From NCBI GenBank assembly GCA_016719785.1, contig JADJYJ010000001.1, forward strand, positions 310,001-374,000: a stretch of DNA of 64,000 nucleotides, given 5' to 3'. Of the stretch, positions 50,014-60,899 are shown piece by piece (positions within the stretch are counted from its first letter, which is position 1; each line of letters opens with the position of its first letter). A model generated the notes under the pieces. That model searched no databases, had not been told where the DNA came from, and saw only the letters and a list, made by a program, of their open reading frames with translations. Both the position numbers and the translations under genes were made by a program. Origin of the DNA: Candidatus Amarolinea dominans (GTDB lineage: Bacteria; Chloroflexota; Anaerolineae; SSC4; Amarolineaceae).

Positions 50014-51760
50014 CTAGCGGCCAAAGACCATGAGATGCTCGACAATCGGCCCAAGTCCTAGCGCCGGGATGAAGCTAAGCGCGCCGACGATCACGATGAC
50101 GCCAATCAGCCACGCGATGAAGAGCGGCGTGTGCGTGGGCAACGTCCCCGCGCCCGCGGGAACTTTCTTCTTGCTCACGAGCGAGCCGGCAATCGCCAGG
50201 GCTGGGATCGCCAGCCAGTAGCGTGAGATCAGCATGACGATGCCGAGCGCCGTGTTGTAGAACGGCGTGTTCGCGCCTAAGCCGGCGAAGGCGCTGCCGT
50301 TATTACCGGCCGCCGACGAAAAGGCATAGAGCACCTCGCTGAAACCATGCGCCCCAGGGTTGAAGATGGTGGCAATGCCGCCAGGAGCCAGAACTGCCAC
50401 TGCGGTGCCTATCTTCGCCGCGAGGATCGGAATCAGGAGGATGAGCGAAGCCATTTTCATTTCGTAGGCTTCAATTTTCTTGCCGAGGTATTCCGGCGTG
50501 CGGCCGACCATCAACCCGGCGACGAACACCGCGACGATGACGAACGCCAGCATTCCGTACAACCCGGAGCCGACGCCGCCATAGATGATCTCACCTAACT
50601 GCATCAGCCACATCGCCACAAGACCGCCCAACGGCATGAAGGAGTCGTGCATCGCGTTGACCGCGCCGTTCGACGCGGCTGTTGTGGCCGTCGCCCAAAG
50701 CGCAGAACTGGCAGCACCGAAACGCACCTCCTTGCCTTCCATGTTGCCGCCGGGGTTGGCAGCACTTTGCACCTGGTCAACGCCCAAGGCAGCGAGCGCC
50801 GGGTTGCCGCTCTGTTCCGCCCAGACAGCTACCGCGACCAGCACGACAAAGATGATCGTCATGGCAGCCAGCACAGCCCAGCCCTGGCGCGTGTCGCCCA
50901 CCATCTTGCCGAAGGTGTAGCACAGCGCCGCCGGAATCAGCAGGATGGCAAGCATCTCCAGGAAGTTGGACAGCGGTGTGGGATTCTCGAACGGGTGCGC
51001 CGAGTTGACGTTGAAGAAGCCGCCGCCGTTGGTGCCCAGTTGCTTGATGGCGATCTGTGAAGCCGCCGGGCCGACGGCGAGCACCTGTTCCGTCACCATA
51101 TTGCCATTGGCGTCTATCGCGGGCTGCAACAAGGCCACATTTTGATAGGGATTGAAGGTTTGCACCACGCCCTGCGAAACGAGCACCAGGGCGAGCAGGA
51201 TCGAGAGCGGCAGCAGGATGTAGAGGGTCGAACGCGTCAGATCAACCCAGAAATTGCCGATCGTCTGCGCCGTATGACGGGCAATCCCGCGAGCCAAAGC
51301 AATCAGCACGGCCATGCCCGTCGCCGCGGAGACGAAATTCTGCACGGTCAGCGCCAGCATCTGCGTGAGGTAGCTCATCGTCGTTTCGCCGCCGTAGCCC
51401 TGCCAGTTGGTGTTGGTAGCAAAGCTGACCGCGGTGTTGAAGGATGAATCGGGCGACACCGCCGCGAGTCCCCTGCGGGTTGAACGGCAGGATACCCTGG
51501 AGCCGTTGCAGCAGATAGACAACCAGAAGACCCAGCAGGTTGAAGACCAGCATCGCCACGGCATACGTCTTCCAGGTCATCTCGGCATCGGGGTTCACCG
51601 CCGCGGCGCGATAGGAGATGCGCTCGACGGGCGCCAGCACGGGGTGAAGAAACGTCCGCTGACCGCCATACACGCGCGCCATGAACCCGCCCAGCGGCTT
51701 GACGAGCAGCAGCAGGACAACCAGATAGACAACAGGTAAGAGCCAATCCAAAGTACTCAT
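50014..51760 (-). CDS. kdpA: KdpA, potassium-binding subunit, one-base frameshift
   Basis: About 581 residues when one extra A near 51470 is removed (GGGACTCGCG where CAG GGG CTC GCG GCG is expected); 1747 nt fits a single insertion. Starts MSTLDWLLPVVYLVVLLLLV; the selectivity-filter regions include TNTNWQGYGGETTMSYLTQM, LGTNGGGFFNVNSAHPFENP and SSAAGNNGSAFAGL. The rest of the operon is sound, so a sequence error is more likely than a true break. Confidence 0.93.
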
Positions 51761-51849
51761 CCGAATTTCTCCGGTTTCAACAGAGCCACGAACAGATAGA
51801 CCAACAGCGACAGCGTGATCAGACCGACAGCCACAACCATCAGGCTCAT
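51757..51849 (-). CDS. kdpF: KdpF, small stabilising subunit
   Basis: 30 residues, one membrane segment: MSLMVVAVGLITLSLLVYLF, VALLKPEKFG. The stop overlaps the kdpA ATG (ATGA). The KPE-F end is typical of KdpF. Confidence 0.9.
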   Translation of the reverse strand: MSLMVVAVGLITLSLLVYLFVALLKPEKFG

Positions 51850-51944
51850 GCGTCACCTCCCTTCAGCCATTCGCACATCCACACGAAAGCCCAACTGGCG
51901 GCGAAGAAAGCCAGTGCAAGGCCCACGAACGCGAGATCGCTCAC
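51846..51944 (-). CDS. Small membrane protein upstream of kdpF
   Basis: 32 residues from GTG: SDLAFVGLALAFFAASWAFV, WMCEWLKGGDA. One hydrophobic helix. ATGGAGGTG precedes the start and its stop overlaps the kdpF ATG (ATGA), so it is very likely translated as the first kdp-operon cistron. Similar tiny ORFs precede kdpF in other bacteria, by recall. Function unknown. Confidence 0.75.
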   Translation of the reverse strand: MSDLAFVGLALAFFAASWAFVWMCEWLKGGDA

Positions 51945-51999
51945 CGAGACACCTCCATGATGTACCCCAACCATCCATTCACACCCAGCGCGGCTTATG

Positions 52000-53957
52000 C
52001 TACTCGACCTGGTAGGGTACGTCGGTCACTACGATGTTCTTCTTGAACAGCAGCGCAAATCGCAGGAAAGTCGCAGTCTGCATGTGCAGCAGGTTATGCC
52101 ACCAGTGCTTCGGTACGAACTGGGGTACGACGATCGTGATGCGTTCGTTCTGCTGGCGCCGGCTGGCCACTTCTTCGATGTAAGCGAGCAGCGGTTCGTA
52201 CATGACGCGGTAGGGTGAATCGAGAACCACCAGGCGGATTCCTTCACCCCAGGTCGCCCATTTGTCCTTGATGCGCTCGGTTTCGGTCGGCTCCACGGAG
52301 ACATGGACGGCGGTCAAATCATGGGACAGCATGCGGGCATAGTGCAGCGCTTCAAGGGTCCCCTGGTGGACACCGCCGATGGGAAGGATGACGCGGTGAC
52401 GAAACGAAGGCACGCGCGGTTGGTAGTTTTCCAGCGAAAGCTGCTTCGCCAGGCGCTTGTAGTGCGCATGGATGCGGAAAAAGATGAAGACCAGGGTGGG
52501 CGTCAGGAAGATGACGATCCAGGCGCCATCCCTGAATTTGGTGACGGCGAAGACGATGACGACGACGGCGGTGCAAAAGGCGCCGAAGGCATTGATCACC
52601 ATCTTGACCTGCCAGCCCGGTTGGTAGCGCAGCACGGACCCCGGCTCGTTCACCTCCTGACCGGGAGACAAATGGCCGGCTTTCCACCACCGCCGGGCCA
52701 TGCCAACCTGCGACAGCGTGAAGGAGAGGAAGACGCCGATCGCGTAGAGCGGGATCAGGGCGGTGACGCTGGCGTTGAACGCAATGATGAGCAGACTCGC
52801 AACCAGTGCAAGGGCCACGATGCCATACGAGTAAACCAACCGACTGCCTCGCAAGGTGAGCTGACGGGGCAGGAAGCCGTCGCCGGCGTGAAGGGCAGCC
52901 AACCGCGGGAAGTCGGCAAACGATGTGTTGGCGGCCAGGACCAGGATCAGGGTGGTGGCGGCGATGAGGCCCAGGTAGAGAGGGCCTTGTCCATTGAACA
53001 CGGTCCGGGCCAGCTGCGAGATGACTGTCTCTCCTCCTCGGAGGGCACGGCGGCCATGACGCGCGAGAGGAAGCTGATGGCGAGGAACAACGTGGCTAGG
53101 ATGGCCGCCATCCAGATCAAGGTGATGCCGGCGTTGCGGCTGCGCGGCTCGCGGAAGGCCGTGATGCCATTGGAGATCGCCTCGATGCCGGTCAGCGCGG
53201 CCGTGCCGCTGGAGAAGGCATGCAGGAGCAGGAAGGGGGTCACGACGCCCAAACCGGTTTCCAGCACCGCATGGGGGGGATTGCTCACGGTTCCCAGCGT
53301 CCCAGAGAGGGCGCGGAACAGGCCAACGCCAACCGTGGCAAACATCATCACGATGAAGAAGTAGGTGGGCAAGGCGAAGGTCGCGCCGGATTCCTTGACC
53401 CCGCGTAGATTGATCAACATGACAACAGCGACCAGGGCCACTGCGAGCGGTACGCGATAGGGAAACAGATCTGGAAACGCAGAGGCAATTTGCGCGACGC
53501 CAGATGAGACGGACACCGCCACGGTCAAAACGTAGTCGGTGAGGAGGGCCGCGCCGGCGGTCTGCGCGGGTAATTCGCCCAGGTTATCGCGCGCCACGAT
53601 GTAGGCGCCGCCGCCGCCGGGGTACGCGTGAATCGTCTGCTCGTAGGACACAGTGACGATTACCAGCAGGGCGGTGATGGCGATGGCGATGGGAAAGACG
53701 TAACCGAGCGCCAGCGTGCCGGCCGCCGCCAGGATGATCAGGATTTCCTGGGTGGCATACGCGGTGGACGAAAGCGCGTCGGAGGCGAACACCGCCAGGC
53801 CCACGAGCTTGCCGACCGTCTGATGCGGCAGGTCAATGCTACGCAGGGGTTGGCCGATGAGCCGTACCCAGATGGACTTTTGCGGGGCGATGGGCGCTTC
53901 TGTGCGCTCGATGACGGTGTAGCCCTTACTCGAATCAAGTCGTTGGTTGTTTAGCAT
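52000..53957 (-). CDS. KimA-like APC-superfamily potassium importer, frameshifted
   Basis: About 652 residues if the shift near 53025 is repaired. FASDALSSTAYATQEILIIL, AYPGGGGAYIVARDNLG, LTGIEAISNGITAF and TLILVLAANTSFADFPRLA align closely, by recall, with Bacillus KimA (YdaO), a proton-coupled K+ importer. The cytosolic C-terminal domain ends VPKHWWHNLLHMQTATFLRF, KKNIVVTDVPYQ, also KimA-like. It lies 55 bp before the kdp operon on the same strand, supporting a potassium role. No ydaO-type c-di-AMP riboswitch is recognisable in the 150 bp upstream. Called amino-acid permease in many annotations. Confidence 0.82.
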
Positions 53958-54166
53958 GAAAAGAAATCCTGGGATTTGTCGGAGATGACAACAGTGTACT
54001 CAGGAGCGCGTCAAAGAGGAGACAAGAAAGAGGGTGAACAGGTCAAGAAAAGGTCAATTGAATTACTGAACCCACGGATGGTGTAACGTGAACCCTTGTG
54101 CTACAATTCGTGATAGGTTGACTCAACGAGAATGGAGCTTTGATTCGATGTCTTCGGAGGCAATCC

Positions 54167-55204
54167 ATGACCGGGAAAACTCTTCTGAAAGCTGATCCGC
54201 TCCCCTGGCTGCTGGCCGAGAATGGGCCGGGCGTGCGCTACCTGGCGCTGCGTGACCTGCTCGATCGGTCGGCCGATGACCCGCAGTTGGCGGAGGCGCC
54301 GCGCCGCACACCGCGCCAGGGCCGATTGCCGCCGTCCTCGCACAGATGGACGCGGCCCGGCTTTTGGGCCGAGCCTACCCCGGTTACTATCCCAAGTATC
54401 GCGGCCCGTCTGGGCAGTCATCTTGCTGGCGCAGTTGGGCGCTGCGAGCAGTGAAGATGAGCGCATCGGCCGGGCCTGCGCCTACCTGCTGGATCACGCG
54501 CTGACGCCCGGCGGTCAGTTCTCGGTCAACGGCGCGCCCTCCGGCACGGCCGATTGCCTGCAGGGCAACCTCTGTTGGGCGCTGCTGGAGCTGGGCTGCG
54601 CCGATTCGCGGCTGGAAGCCGCCTTCGACTGGCTGGCGCGCAGCGTCACCGGCGAGGGGATCGCACCGCTGGAGGAGAAGAATGCGCCGGTCCGCTACTA
54701 CGCGGGCAAATGCGGGCCGGACTTCGCCTGCGGGTCGAACAACAAGCTGCCGTGCGCCTGGGGCGCGGTCAAGGTGATGCTGGCCCTGGGGCGCTGGCCG
54801 GCCGCCAGGCGAACACCGCCATGGAACGGGCCATCGGCCGCGGGATCGCCTTCGCTGGGCACAGACCCCGCCCTGGCCGGATACCCCAATGGCTGGGCCG
54901 AGAAGCCCAGCAGCAACTGGTGGAAGTTCGGCTTTTCCCGTTTTTACGTCACCGATCTGCTGCAAAACGTCGAAGCGCTGGTCGCATTGGGTTACGGTCA
55001 CGACCGCGCCTGGCCCACGCGTTCGATGTGATCCACTCGAAGCAGGATGCCGCGGGGCGCTGGCCGTTGGAGTACGACTACGCCGGCAAGACCTGGACCG
55101 ACTTCGGGGCCAAAAAGCAGCCCAACCCGTGGGTCACACTGCGTGCGCTGCGGGCGTCGAAGGCGGCGGCGCGGGGGTCAGGTCATCACGCACCGCCTGC
55201 TTGA
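54167..55204 (+). CDS. Repeat-fold (squalene-cyclase-like) hypothetical protein, frameshifted
   Basis: About 345 residues spread over three frames (1038 nt, shifts near 54305, 54405, 54815 and 55015). Pieces: MTGKTLLKADPLPWLLAENG, VRYLALRDLLD; VWAVILLAQLGAAS; SVNGAPSGTADCLQGNLCWA; RYYAGKCGPDFACGSNNKLP; SSNWWKFGFSRFYVTDLLQN; RWPLEYDYAGKTWTDFGAKK. Alpha-toroid prenyltransferase/squalene-oxidase-like repeats are suggested. ATG after CGGAGG. Function unknown; either decayed or miscalled. Confidence 0.65.
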
Positions 55205-55315
55205 GCAGCAGGCCGATACGATTGATGATCAGCCTGCTGGCCGAAGGGATCACACTGGATCGCCCCGGTCAGGAAGCGCTCGTCGTTGTAGACGGGGACG
55301 ATCACCGACACCTGT
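55205..55315 (-). pseudogene. Glycosyltransferase family 2 N-terminal fragment
   Basis: Minus strand reads EQVSVIVPVYNDERFLTGAI, the start of a GT2 domain, then loses similarity. No catalytic region remains. Confidence 0.6.
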
Positions 55316-56870
55316 TCAGTTGCGCGCCATTTCCCATCCTGCGATGGTGCGCTGAGCCAGGTCGAAGCGCACGCCGATCAGGTAGACCGGCTTGAGGCTG
55401 CCCAGGTACGGCTCGGCGTAGCCTTGCCGCCGGATTTGGGCCAGCGCGTCGGCCGGGGTTCCTTCCAGCTTGAACTCGAAGATGAACACCCCTTCGGCCA
55501 GCTCGACGATCGCGTGCCGGCCTGACCCCTGACTGGAGCGCAACCTCCACGCCGGTTTGCAGCCCCAACAGGCGGAACACCAGGTAAAAGACGGTCTGGT
55601 AATAGCGCTCCTGGGGCATCTGGATGTCATAGGGGATGCTGGCGAAGAAGGCGCGCAGGATGGCGAAGGCCTGATCGAAATCGGCCGCCTGCAGCGCCTC
55701 ACGCAGCCGCCACAACTCCGCTAAGCCGCGCCGATGTCAGATGGTGTGAACGCAGCCAGCAGGTAGGTCAGGAAGGCGTGCTCGACTTCGTAATTGGGGT
55801 AGCCCAGGCGATAGAGGCGGCTGGTCGGATCGTAGCGCTTGATGGTCAGGTAGCCGGTCTGGTAGAGCAGCGGCACGATCGGCAGCTCGTCCAGATCGTA
55901 GGCGCTGAAGGCCAGGTCGCTTGAGTCGCGGTTGCCCAGCTCGCGCACGTCGTAGCCGCGCTGCTCGATCAACTTGATCAGGAAGGTCGGCGTGCCCGTG
56001 TCGAACCAGAAATTGCCGAATCGCTTCTGGCTGAGCATGAGCCACAAGGAGAAGGGGTTGTAGACCGATTGGCAATCGGCCGCAAAGCAGAAACCGTTGT
56101 ACCAGTTGCGCACCTGCGCCAGCAGCGCATCGAAGGCAACCTGTTCCTGATCGGCCATTTGCGCCAGATAGCCGGTCGCATGGTCGAGCAGTTCCGCCTC
56201 GGTCACGCCGAGCAAGGTCGCAAAACGAGTGTCCAGGCTGATGTCCTCCAGGTTGTTCAATCCCGAAAAGACGCCGACCTTGCTGAATTTACTCACACCG
56301 GTCAACATAACGAAGCGAATGTGGGCGTCCATGCCCTTGATGACGCCATAGAAGCCGCGCAACACTTCGCGCACGCGGCGCGCCTCGGCCAGGTCGTCCA
56401 GGTGATCGAGCAGCGGCTTGTCGTACTCGTCTACCAGGATCACGACGCGGCCGTCGCCCGCCAGCCCCGACCAGCTCGCGCAAGCGCTTGAGGTGGTCGC
56501 CCGGCCCCAGCGCGATGCCGGCCCGTTCCCCCAACTCGCCCAGCATCTCGGCCAGCACGAGCTTGAGGTGCTCAGCGTTCTCGGCGCGATAGAGGCTGAG
56601 ATCCATGCGGATGACCGGGAAGGGCTGCCAGTCGTAGGGCTGGTCGTCGAGCCACAGCCCGCGGAAGAGCGGTCGGTTGCCGCGGAAGATCTCCTCCAGG
56701 GTCGAGATCAGCAGGCTCTTGCCGAAGCGTCGCGGCCGCGCCAGGAAATAGACGCCCGAGGGGTTGCGGATCAGCTCGTAGATCCAGCGCGTCTTGTCCA
56801 CATACAGATAGCCGCCTTCGATCAGCTTGCGAAAGCTCTGGATGCCGATGGGCAACAGTTTGAGCATCAT
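55316..56870 (-). CDS. AAA-ATPase / PD-(D/E)XK nuclease fusion (DUF1703 type), frameshifted
   Basis: About 517 residues over several frames (shifts near 56465, 55720 and 55530). Front: KLLPIGIQSFRKLIEGGYLY, VDKTRWIYELI, FLARPRRFGKSLLISTLEEI (Walker A-like). Middle: ILVDEYDKPLLDHLDD (Walker B), RFVMLTGVSKFSKVGVFSGL. End: GVFIFEFKLEGTPADALAQI, GVRFDLAQRTIAGWEM, the nuclease motif E-F-K. Common in anaerobes and Chloroflexota; thought to be mobile or defence-like. Role unknown. Confidence 0.8.
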
Positions 56871-56879
56871 TGCACCTCC

Positions 56880-57010
56880 TCCTGAACCGCGTCGAACTCG
56901 TCAATGATCAACCAGCCTCCATCTCTGCTGCCGCCTCACGAAAGAGGGTGGTCCTGCCCGTCTGCCGCGCCGCGTTGAGGGTGAGATAGCGCCCCAGGGA
57001 GATTATAGCA
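56880..57010 (-). pseudogene. Remnant of a second DUF4143-type ATPase
   Basis: Encodes RYLTLNAARQTGRTTLFREA (P-loop GRTT) and, after a stop, WLIIDEFDAVQEEVQ. It is the front of an AAA_14-like protein. Confidence 0.5.
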
Positions 57011-57091
57011 TCTTCGCCCCGCTGCTGGCAATCAGAGCCGCGCGGTAACTGCTCAGCCAGGCAGTGAGAATGGTCTCGATAGCGCCCGGAG

Positions 57092-57157
57092 TGCCCCCCT
57101 GCCCCCCAATCCTGGGGGAATGCGTCTCCCCCCAAAGTTGGGGGGTCGGGGGGCAGG
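57092..57157. repeat. Two R3-type GC palindromes, back to back
   Basis: GCCCCCCAATCCTGGGGG and CTCCCCCCAAAGTTGGGGGG, in opposite orientation. The same type interrupts fcl fragments at 13174, 30604 and 31789, so this repeat is not restricted to the island. Confidence 0.7.
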
Positions 57158-58348
57158 TCAAGGCGGGCTGATCCATGTTGTACCGTGGACAGCCAACGCC
57201 GCGTCCAGGGCCTGGCTTCCCTGCGCCAGGTATGCCAGGGGCAACACGGTGACGCGCTCGGCCAGGGGATAGGGGCGCTCACCGGGATAGAGGACGATCA
57301 GGTGATCGAGCGCCAGGTCCGTCAGCGCGCTGCGCATGGAAGGGGTGAGCCGCGGCGTCCATGCGCTTGCACTCGACGCCCACGCGACGGCCACCAGTGA
57401 ACAGCAGCAGATCAAGCTCTGCGCCGGAGTGCGTGGCCCAGAAGTAGGCCTCGTCCGGATCAACCGCCTTGATGACCTCTTCGATCACATAGCCCTCCCA
57501 CGAGGCGCCGCTCTTGGGATGCAGCCAGAGATCACGTTCCTCGCGCAGGCCCAACATCTGGTGCAGGATGCCGGTATCCCGAAAATAGAGTTTGGGTGAC
57601 TTGATCTGCCTCTTGCCCAGGTTGACGAACCAGGGCCGCAGCTGGCGCACCATGAAGGCGCCCTCGAGCAGATCGAGGTAGCGCCGCACCGTGGACTCGC
57701 TGACCTCGAAATTGCGCGCGGTTTCGGCGGCATTCCAGACCTGGCCGTGGTAATGGGCCAGCATGTTCCAAAAACGAAACATGCTGGCCGCGGAAATGCT
57801 CACGCCCAACTGTGGCAAGTCTCGTTCCAGAAAGGTTTGGATGAAGTTCCGGCGCCAGGCCAGGCTGTCAGCGTCCGATGCAGCCAGGAAAGAGAGGGGG
57901 AAACCGCCGCGCTGCCAGTGGCGCATTTGCATCTCGACGCCGACCTCGGCCAGGCTGAAACCGGCCATGCGGATGATCTCCAGCCGGCCGGCCAGTGTTT
58001 CTGATGATTGGCGCAGCATGGCGGGCGAGGCGCTGCCCAGGATCAGGAACGCGCCGGGAGGGGCGTGCGATCGCAGAGCACGCGCAACAGTGGAAAAAGC
58101 TCGGGCCGGCGTTGGATTTCGTCAATCACCACCAATCCGGTCAAACCCTGCAAGGCGGTCATGGGCTGGTCGAGCCGGGCCAGGCTGATCGGGTCTTCCA
58201 GGTCAAAGTAGTTCATTGAGTCCGCGGGGACGAACTCGCGGGCCAGGGTCGTCTTGCCGCATTGGCGCGGTCCGATGAGCGCGACGACCCGGCTGCGCGT
58301 CAGCGCATGTGTGATATCTTGCTGTAATTGTGGTCGTGGAAAAATCAT
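57158..58348 (-). CDS. DUF4143 / AAA_14 ATP-binding protein, frameshifted
   Basis: About 396 residues (1191 nt, two compensating shifts near 58060 and 57350). Front: VVALIGPRQCGKTTLAREFV (Walker A), GLVVIDEIQRRPELFPLLRV (Walker B). Then SETLAGRLEIIRMAGFSLAE and the DUF4143 core TVRRYLDLLEGAFMVRQLRP, YFRDTGILHQMLGL, HSGAELDLLLFTGGRRVGVE. Length is normal for the family. A promoter lies just ahead, leaving almost no leader. Confidence 0.82.
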
Positions 58349-58354
58349 GGCGTC

Positions 58355-58382
58355 ATTATACCCTGAAAATCCGTCTTGTCAA
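58355..58382 (-). promoter_or_regulatory. Promoter for the DUF4143 gene, inside a hairpin
   Basis: On the minus strand TTGACA (58382-58377), 16-bp spacer, TATAAT (58360-58355). The ATG (58348) begins six bases after the -10 box, so the message may be leaderless. Confidence 0.55.
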
Positions 58383-58397
58383 GGCGGATTTTCAGGG
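58361..58397 (-). terminator. Hairpin after the ABC permease, possible terminator
   Basis: CCCTGAAAATCCG and CGGATTTTCAGGG form a perfect 13-bp stem with an 11-base loop, 14 bp past the permease stop. There is no T run after it on the minus strand. It also contains the -35 box of the next gene. Confidence 0.55.
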
Positions 58398-58410
58398 TGT
58401 TTCTCTGATC

Positions 58411-59601
58411 TCACTCGTACCGGAAGCGCGCCACCCCTACCGCGAAGAAGATGGCGGCAAAGCCGAGCAGGACGCCCACCTCCGGCAGCACCCCCATCAC
58501 GCCCTGCCCACGCAGCAGCAGATCGGTCATGCCCTGCATGGCCCAGGTGGTGGGCAGCACCTTGACGGCCGTGCGCACCGTTTCTGGGAACAGCTCGATG
58601 GGATACCAGCACCCGCCCAACAGGGCCATGACCATGCCCAGCATGATGCTCAGGCCGTTGGCCTGGCTGGCTGTCTTGACGAAGGCGCCGAGCATGGCGC
58701 CCAGCGCGGCCGCGGCCAGCGTCGAGGCGATCATCACCAGCGCCAGCCCGGCCGGCTGATCCGCCCAATTCACGCGCAGGACAACGACACCGAACAGGAT
58801 CAGCAGGGTCATCTGCACCAACGCCCAGAAGACGTTGCCCAGGATGGAGCCGAGCAGGAAGGCGCCCTTGCCGGTCGGCGTGGTCAGCAGACGGCGCAGG
58901 GTGCCGGTCTGCCGCTCGAACGCGAACGCGGCCGAGATGCCGATGAGCGGGATGAAGACCCAGGTGATCAACTGCCCGGCCGAGGAGTTGGCGGCCGGGT
59001 CGTACTTGACCGGGTCCGCGGTGCTGGCCAGGACCGGTTCGAGGCGGTCCGGCGCCTGCGCCATCAGATCCTGGGCCGCGACCAGGGCCGCGTCGAAAAA
59101 GGCGCTGCGACCGGCCTCGTCTGCGAAGGGCCGCAGGCGCTCCGCCTCCGCCACGGCCTGGCGACCAATGCTGACCGCGCTGCCCAGCCGGTAGAGCACG
59201 GCCTGCACCGAGCGGCCGGCCGCCGCGCCGTTGAGATTGTTGGGCAGTTGGCGCAGGTCGAGGACGATCTCGCCCGTCTCCAGGGCGGCCAGGTCGCAGT
59301 TGGCCGGGATGACCAGCAGGGCCGAGGCGGCGCGATCTGCGAACGCGGCCTCCCCCTCCGCCAGGGTCACCACTTCAGGCCGCACCGACTCCGATTTCGC
59401 CAGCTCCGCGATGATCTGCTGCGAAAGGGGCGACCCGGCCTGGTCGGCCACCAACAGGTGGATGCGGTTGTCGGCCGGCGCGCCCGTGCCGCCGGCCAGA
59501 ATGAAAGTGAAGACGATGGGCAGGATGAGGAAAAAAAGCAGTTCCGACCTGCTCGCAAAGCGCAGCAAGGTGTCTTTCCAGATGATGCTCAAAATTTTCA
59601 T
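58411..59601 (-). CDS. ABC-2 type transporter permease, second subunit
   Basis: About 396 residues from MKILSIIWKDTLLRFASRSE. One N-terminal membrane segment (LLFFLILPIVFTFILAG), a large external domain, then about five segments near the end including TGTLRRLLTTPTGKGAFLLG. Drug- or lipid-export type. Last gene of the operon. Confidence 0.88.
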   Translation of the reverse strand: MKILSIIWKDTLLRFASRSELLFFLILPIVFTFILAGGTGAPADNRIHLLVADQAGSPLSQQIIAELAKSESVRPEVVTLAEGEAAFADRAASALLVIPANCDLAALETGEIVLDLRQLPNNLNGAAAGRSVQAVLYRLGSAVSIGRQAVAEAERLRPFADEAGRSAFFDAALVAAQDLMAQAPDRLEPVLASTADPVKYDPAANSSAGQLITWVFIPLIGISAAFAFERQTGTLRRLLTTPTGKGAFLLGSILGNVFWALVQMTLLILFGVVVLRVNWADQPAGLALVMIASTLAAAALGAMLGAFVKTASQANGLSIMLGMVMALLGGCWYPIELFPETVRTAVKVLPTTWAMQGMTDLLLRGQGVMGVLPEVGVLLGFAAIFFAVGVARFRYE

Positions 59602-59630
59602 GACGACTCCCAACTCATTTGCTTCTCACC

Positions 59631-60884
59631 TCAGGCTTGCAGCAGCGAGCGGCGGTTGAACAGGGCGATGGCCGCGGCGGCCAGGACGAGGCCCATCACC
59701 AGCAGCCCCAGCAGGGGCCGGCCCAGATCGGCCAGGGTGCCGCCCAGGCCCAGGGTGGTGAAGCCATCCAGCCCCCAGGCGTTGGGCGTGACCCTGCTGA
59801 GCCATTGGAACCACGATGGCATGATGTTGGTCTGCACGAAGCTGCCGCCCAGGATGCCGAAGGTGAGCATGACAGCCGTGCCGACGGCGGAAACCTGGCC
59901 CGGCGTCTGCGCCAGCGCGGTGATGAGCATGCCCCAGCCCAGCGCGCCGAACACCGCGGCCAGGATGAGCACCAGCAGGCCCAGCGGGTCGCCCCAGCGC
60001 AGGCCGAACAACAGCGAACCGGTGAGGATCAGGATGAGCATCTGCAAGACGCCGGTCAGATAGGCGCCGAACAGTTTGCCGAGCAGCGCCTGGGCGCCGG
60101 TAGTGGGCGAGATGAGCAGCCGCGCCAGCGTGCCCTGCGCCTTTTCGGCCAGGAGCGAGCGGCCGCCGTTGGTGACGGTGAACATGAGGAACAGGAGCGC
60201 CATACTCGGCGCCATGTAGGCCATCGGGTTGAAGGGCTGCTGTTCCTCGCCGCTGGCAGAGAACTGCAGCCGGATGAGCGGCTCGGCTGCAGACGCTGCG
60301 GTCTGGCGCTGGCCTACGGCCACGGCGAAATCCTGCGCCTGGTCGGGCGCGATCAGACCGGCGGTCAGCGCCTGCACGACGATCACCTGGCCGGCCACGC
60401 GGCCCGTCTCCACGCGACTGATGAACCCTTCGACGATGGCCTGGATCACCCCGGCGCTCACCGGCCGGCCGGGGTTTTTATAGACTTCGATTTTCACCGC
60501 CTGCCCGGACGGCGTCTGACCGCTGCGGGGAATGATGCTGTCGCTGAAGCCCGCGGGTACGATGACCGCCGCGGCCGCCTGGTCCGCATCCACCTGGCCG
60601 CGAGCTGCGGTCGCATCCGCCGCCAGCGTGGGCAGCAGCAGCCCGGCCAGATCTTCAGATCGGAGCAGGTCTGCCAGGGCCTGGCCCAACTGGCCGTCGT
60701 CCTGGTTGACGACCAGCACCGGGATGGCCGCCAGCCCGCTGGTGCTGCTGCGACCCATCTGGCCGGTGACGAAGCCCAGGCCGATGGTCAGCAGAAAGGG
60801 CGCGAGGAGCATAAAGGTGAGCGCGGCGCGGTCGCGGAAGATCAGTTTGACATCTTTGAGACCGATGAGGATGAGCTTTTTCAT
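59631..60884 (-). CDS. ABC-2 type transporter permease, first subunit
   Basis: 417 residues: MKKLILIGLKDVKLIFRDRA, LTFMLLAPFLLTIGLGFVTG, external loop of ~200 residues, then EKAQGTLARLLISPTTGAQA and five to six segments. Same architecture as its partner, so the two probably form a heterodimer with the ATPase upstream. Confidence 0.9.
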   Translation of the reverse strand: MKKLILIGLKDVKLIFRDRAALTFMLLAPFLLTIGLGFVTGQMGRSSTSGLAAIPVLVVNQDDGQLGQALADLLRSEDLAGLLLPTLAADATAARGQVDADQAAAAVIVPAGFSDSIIPRSGQTPSGQAVKIEVYKNPGRPVSAGVIQAIVEGFISRVETGRVAGQVIVVQALTAGLIAPDQAQDFAVAVGQRQTAASAAEPLIRLQFSASGEEQQPFNPMAYMAPSMALLFLMFTVTNGGRSLLAEKAQGTLARLLISPTTGAQALLGKLFGAYLTGVLQMLILILTGSLLFGLRWGDPLGLLVLILAAVFGALGWGMLITALAQTPGQVSAVGTAVMLTFGILGGSFVQTNIMPSWFQWLSRVTPNAWGLDGFTTLGLGGTLADLGRPLLGLLVMGLVLAAAAIALFNRRSLLQA

Positions 60885-60899
60885 GATCTGGCTCCCTGG

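Noticed and set aside
53958..54130. c-di-AMP (ydaO-type) riboswitch before the KimA-like gene
   Set aside because: The region is short and I could not find the paired elements of that riboswitch; a covariance search would be needed to be sure.
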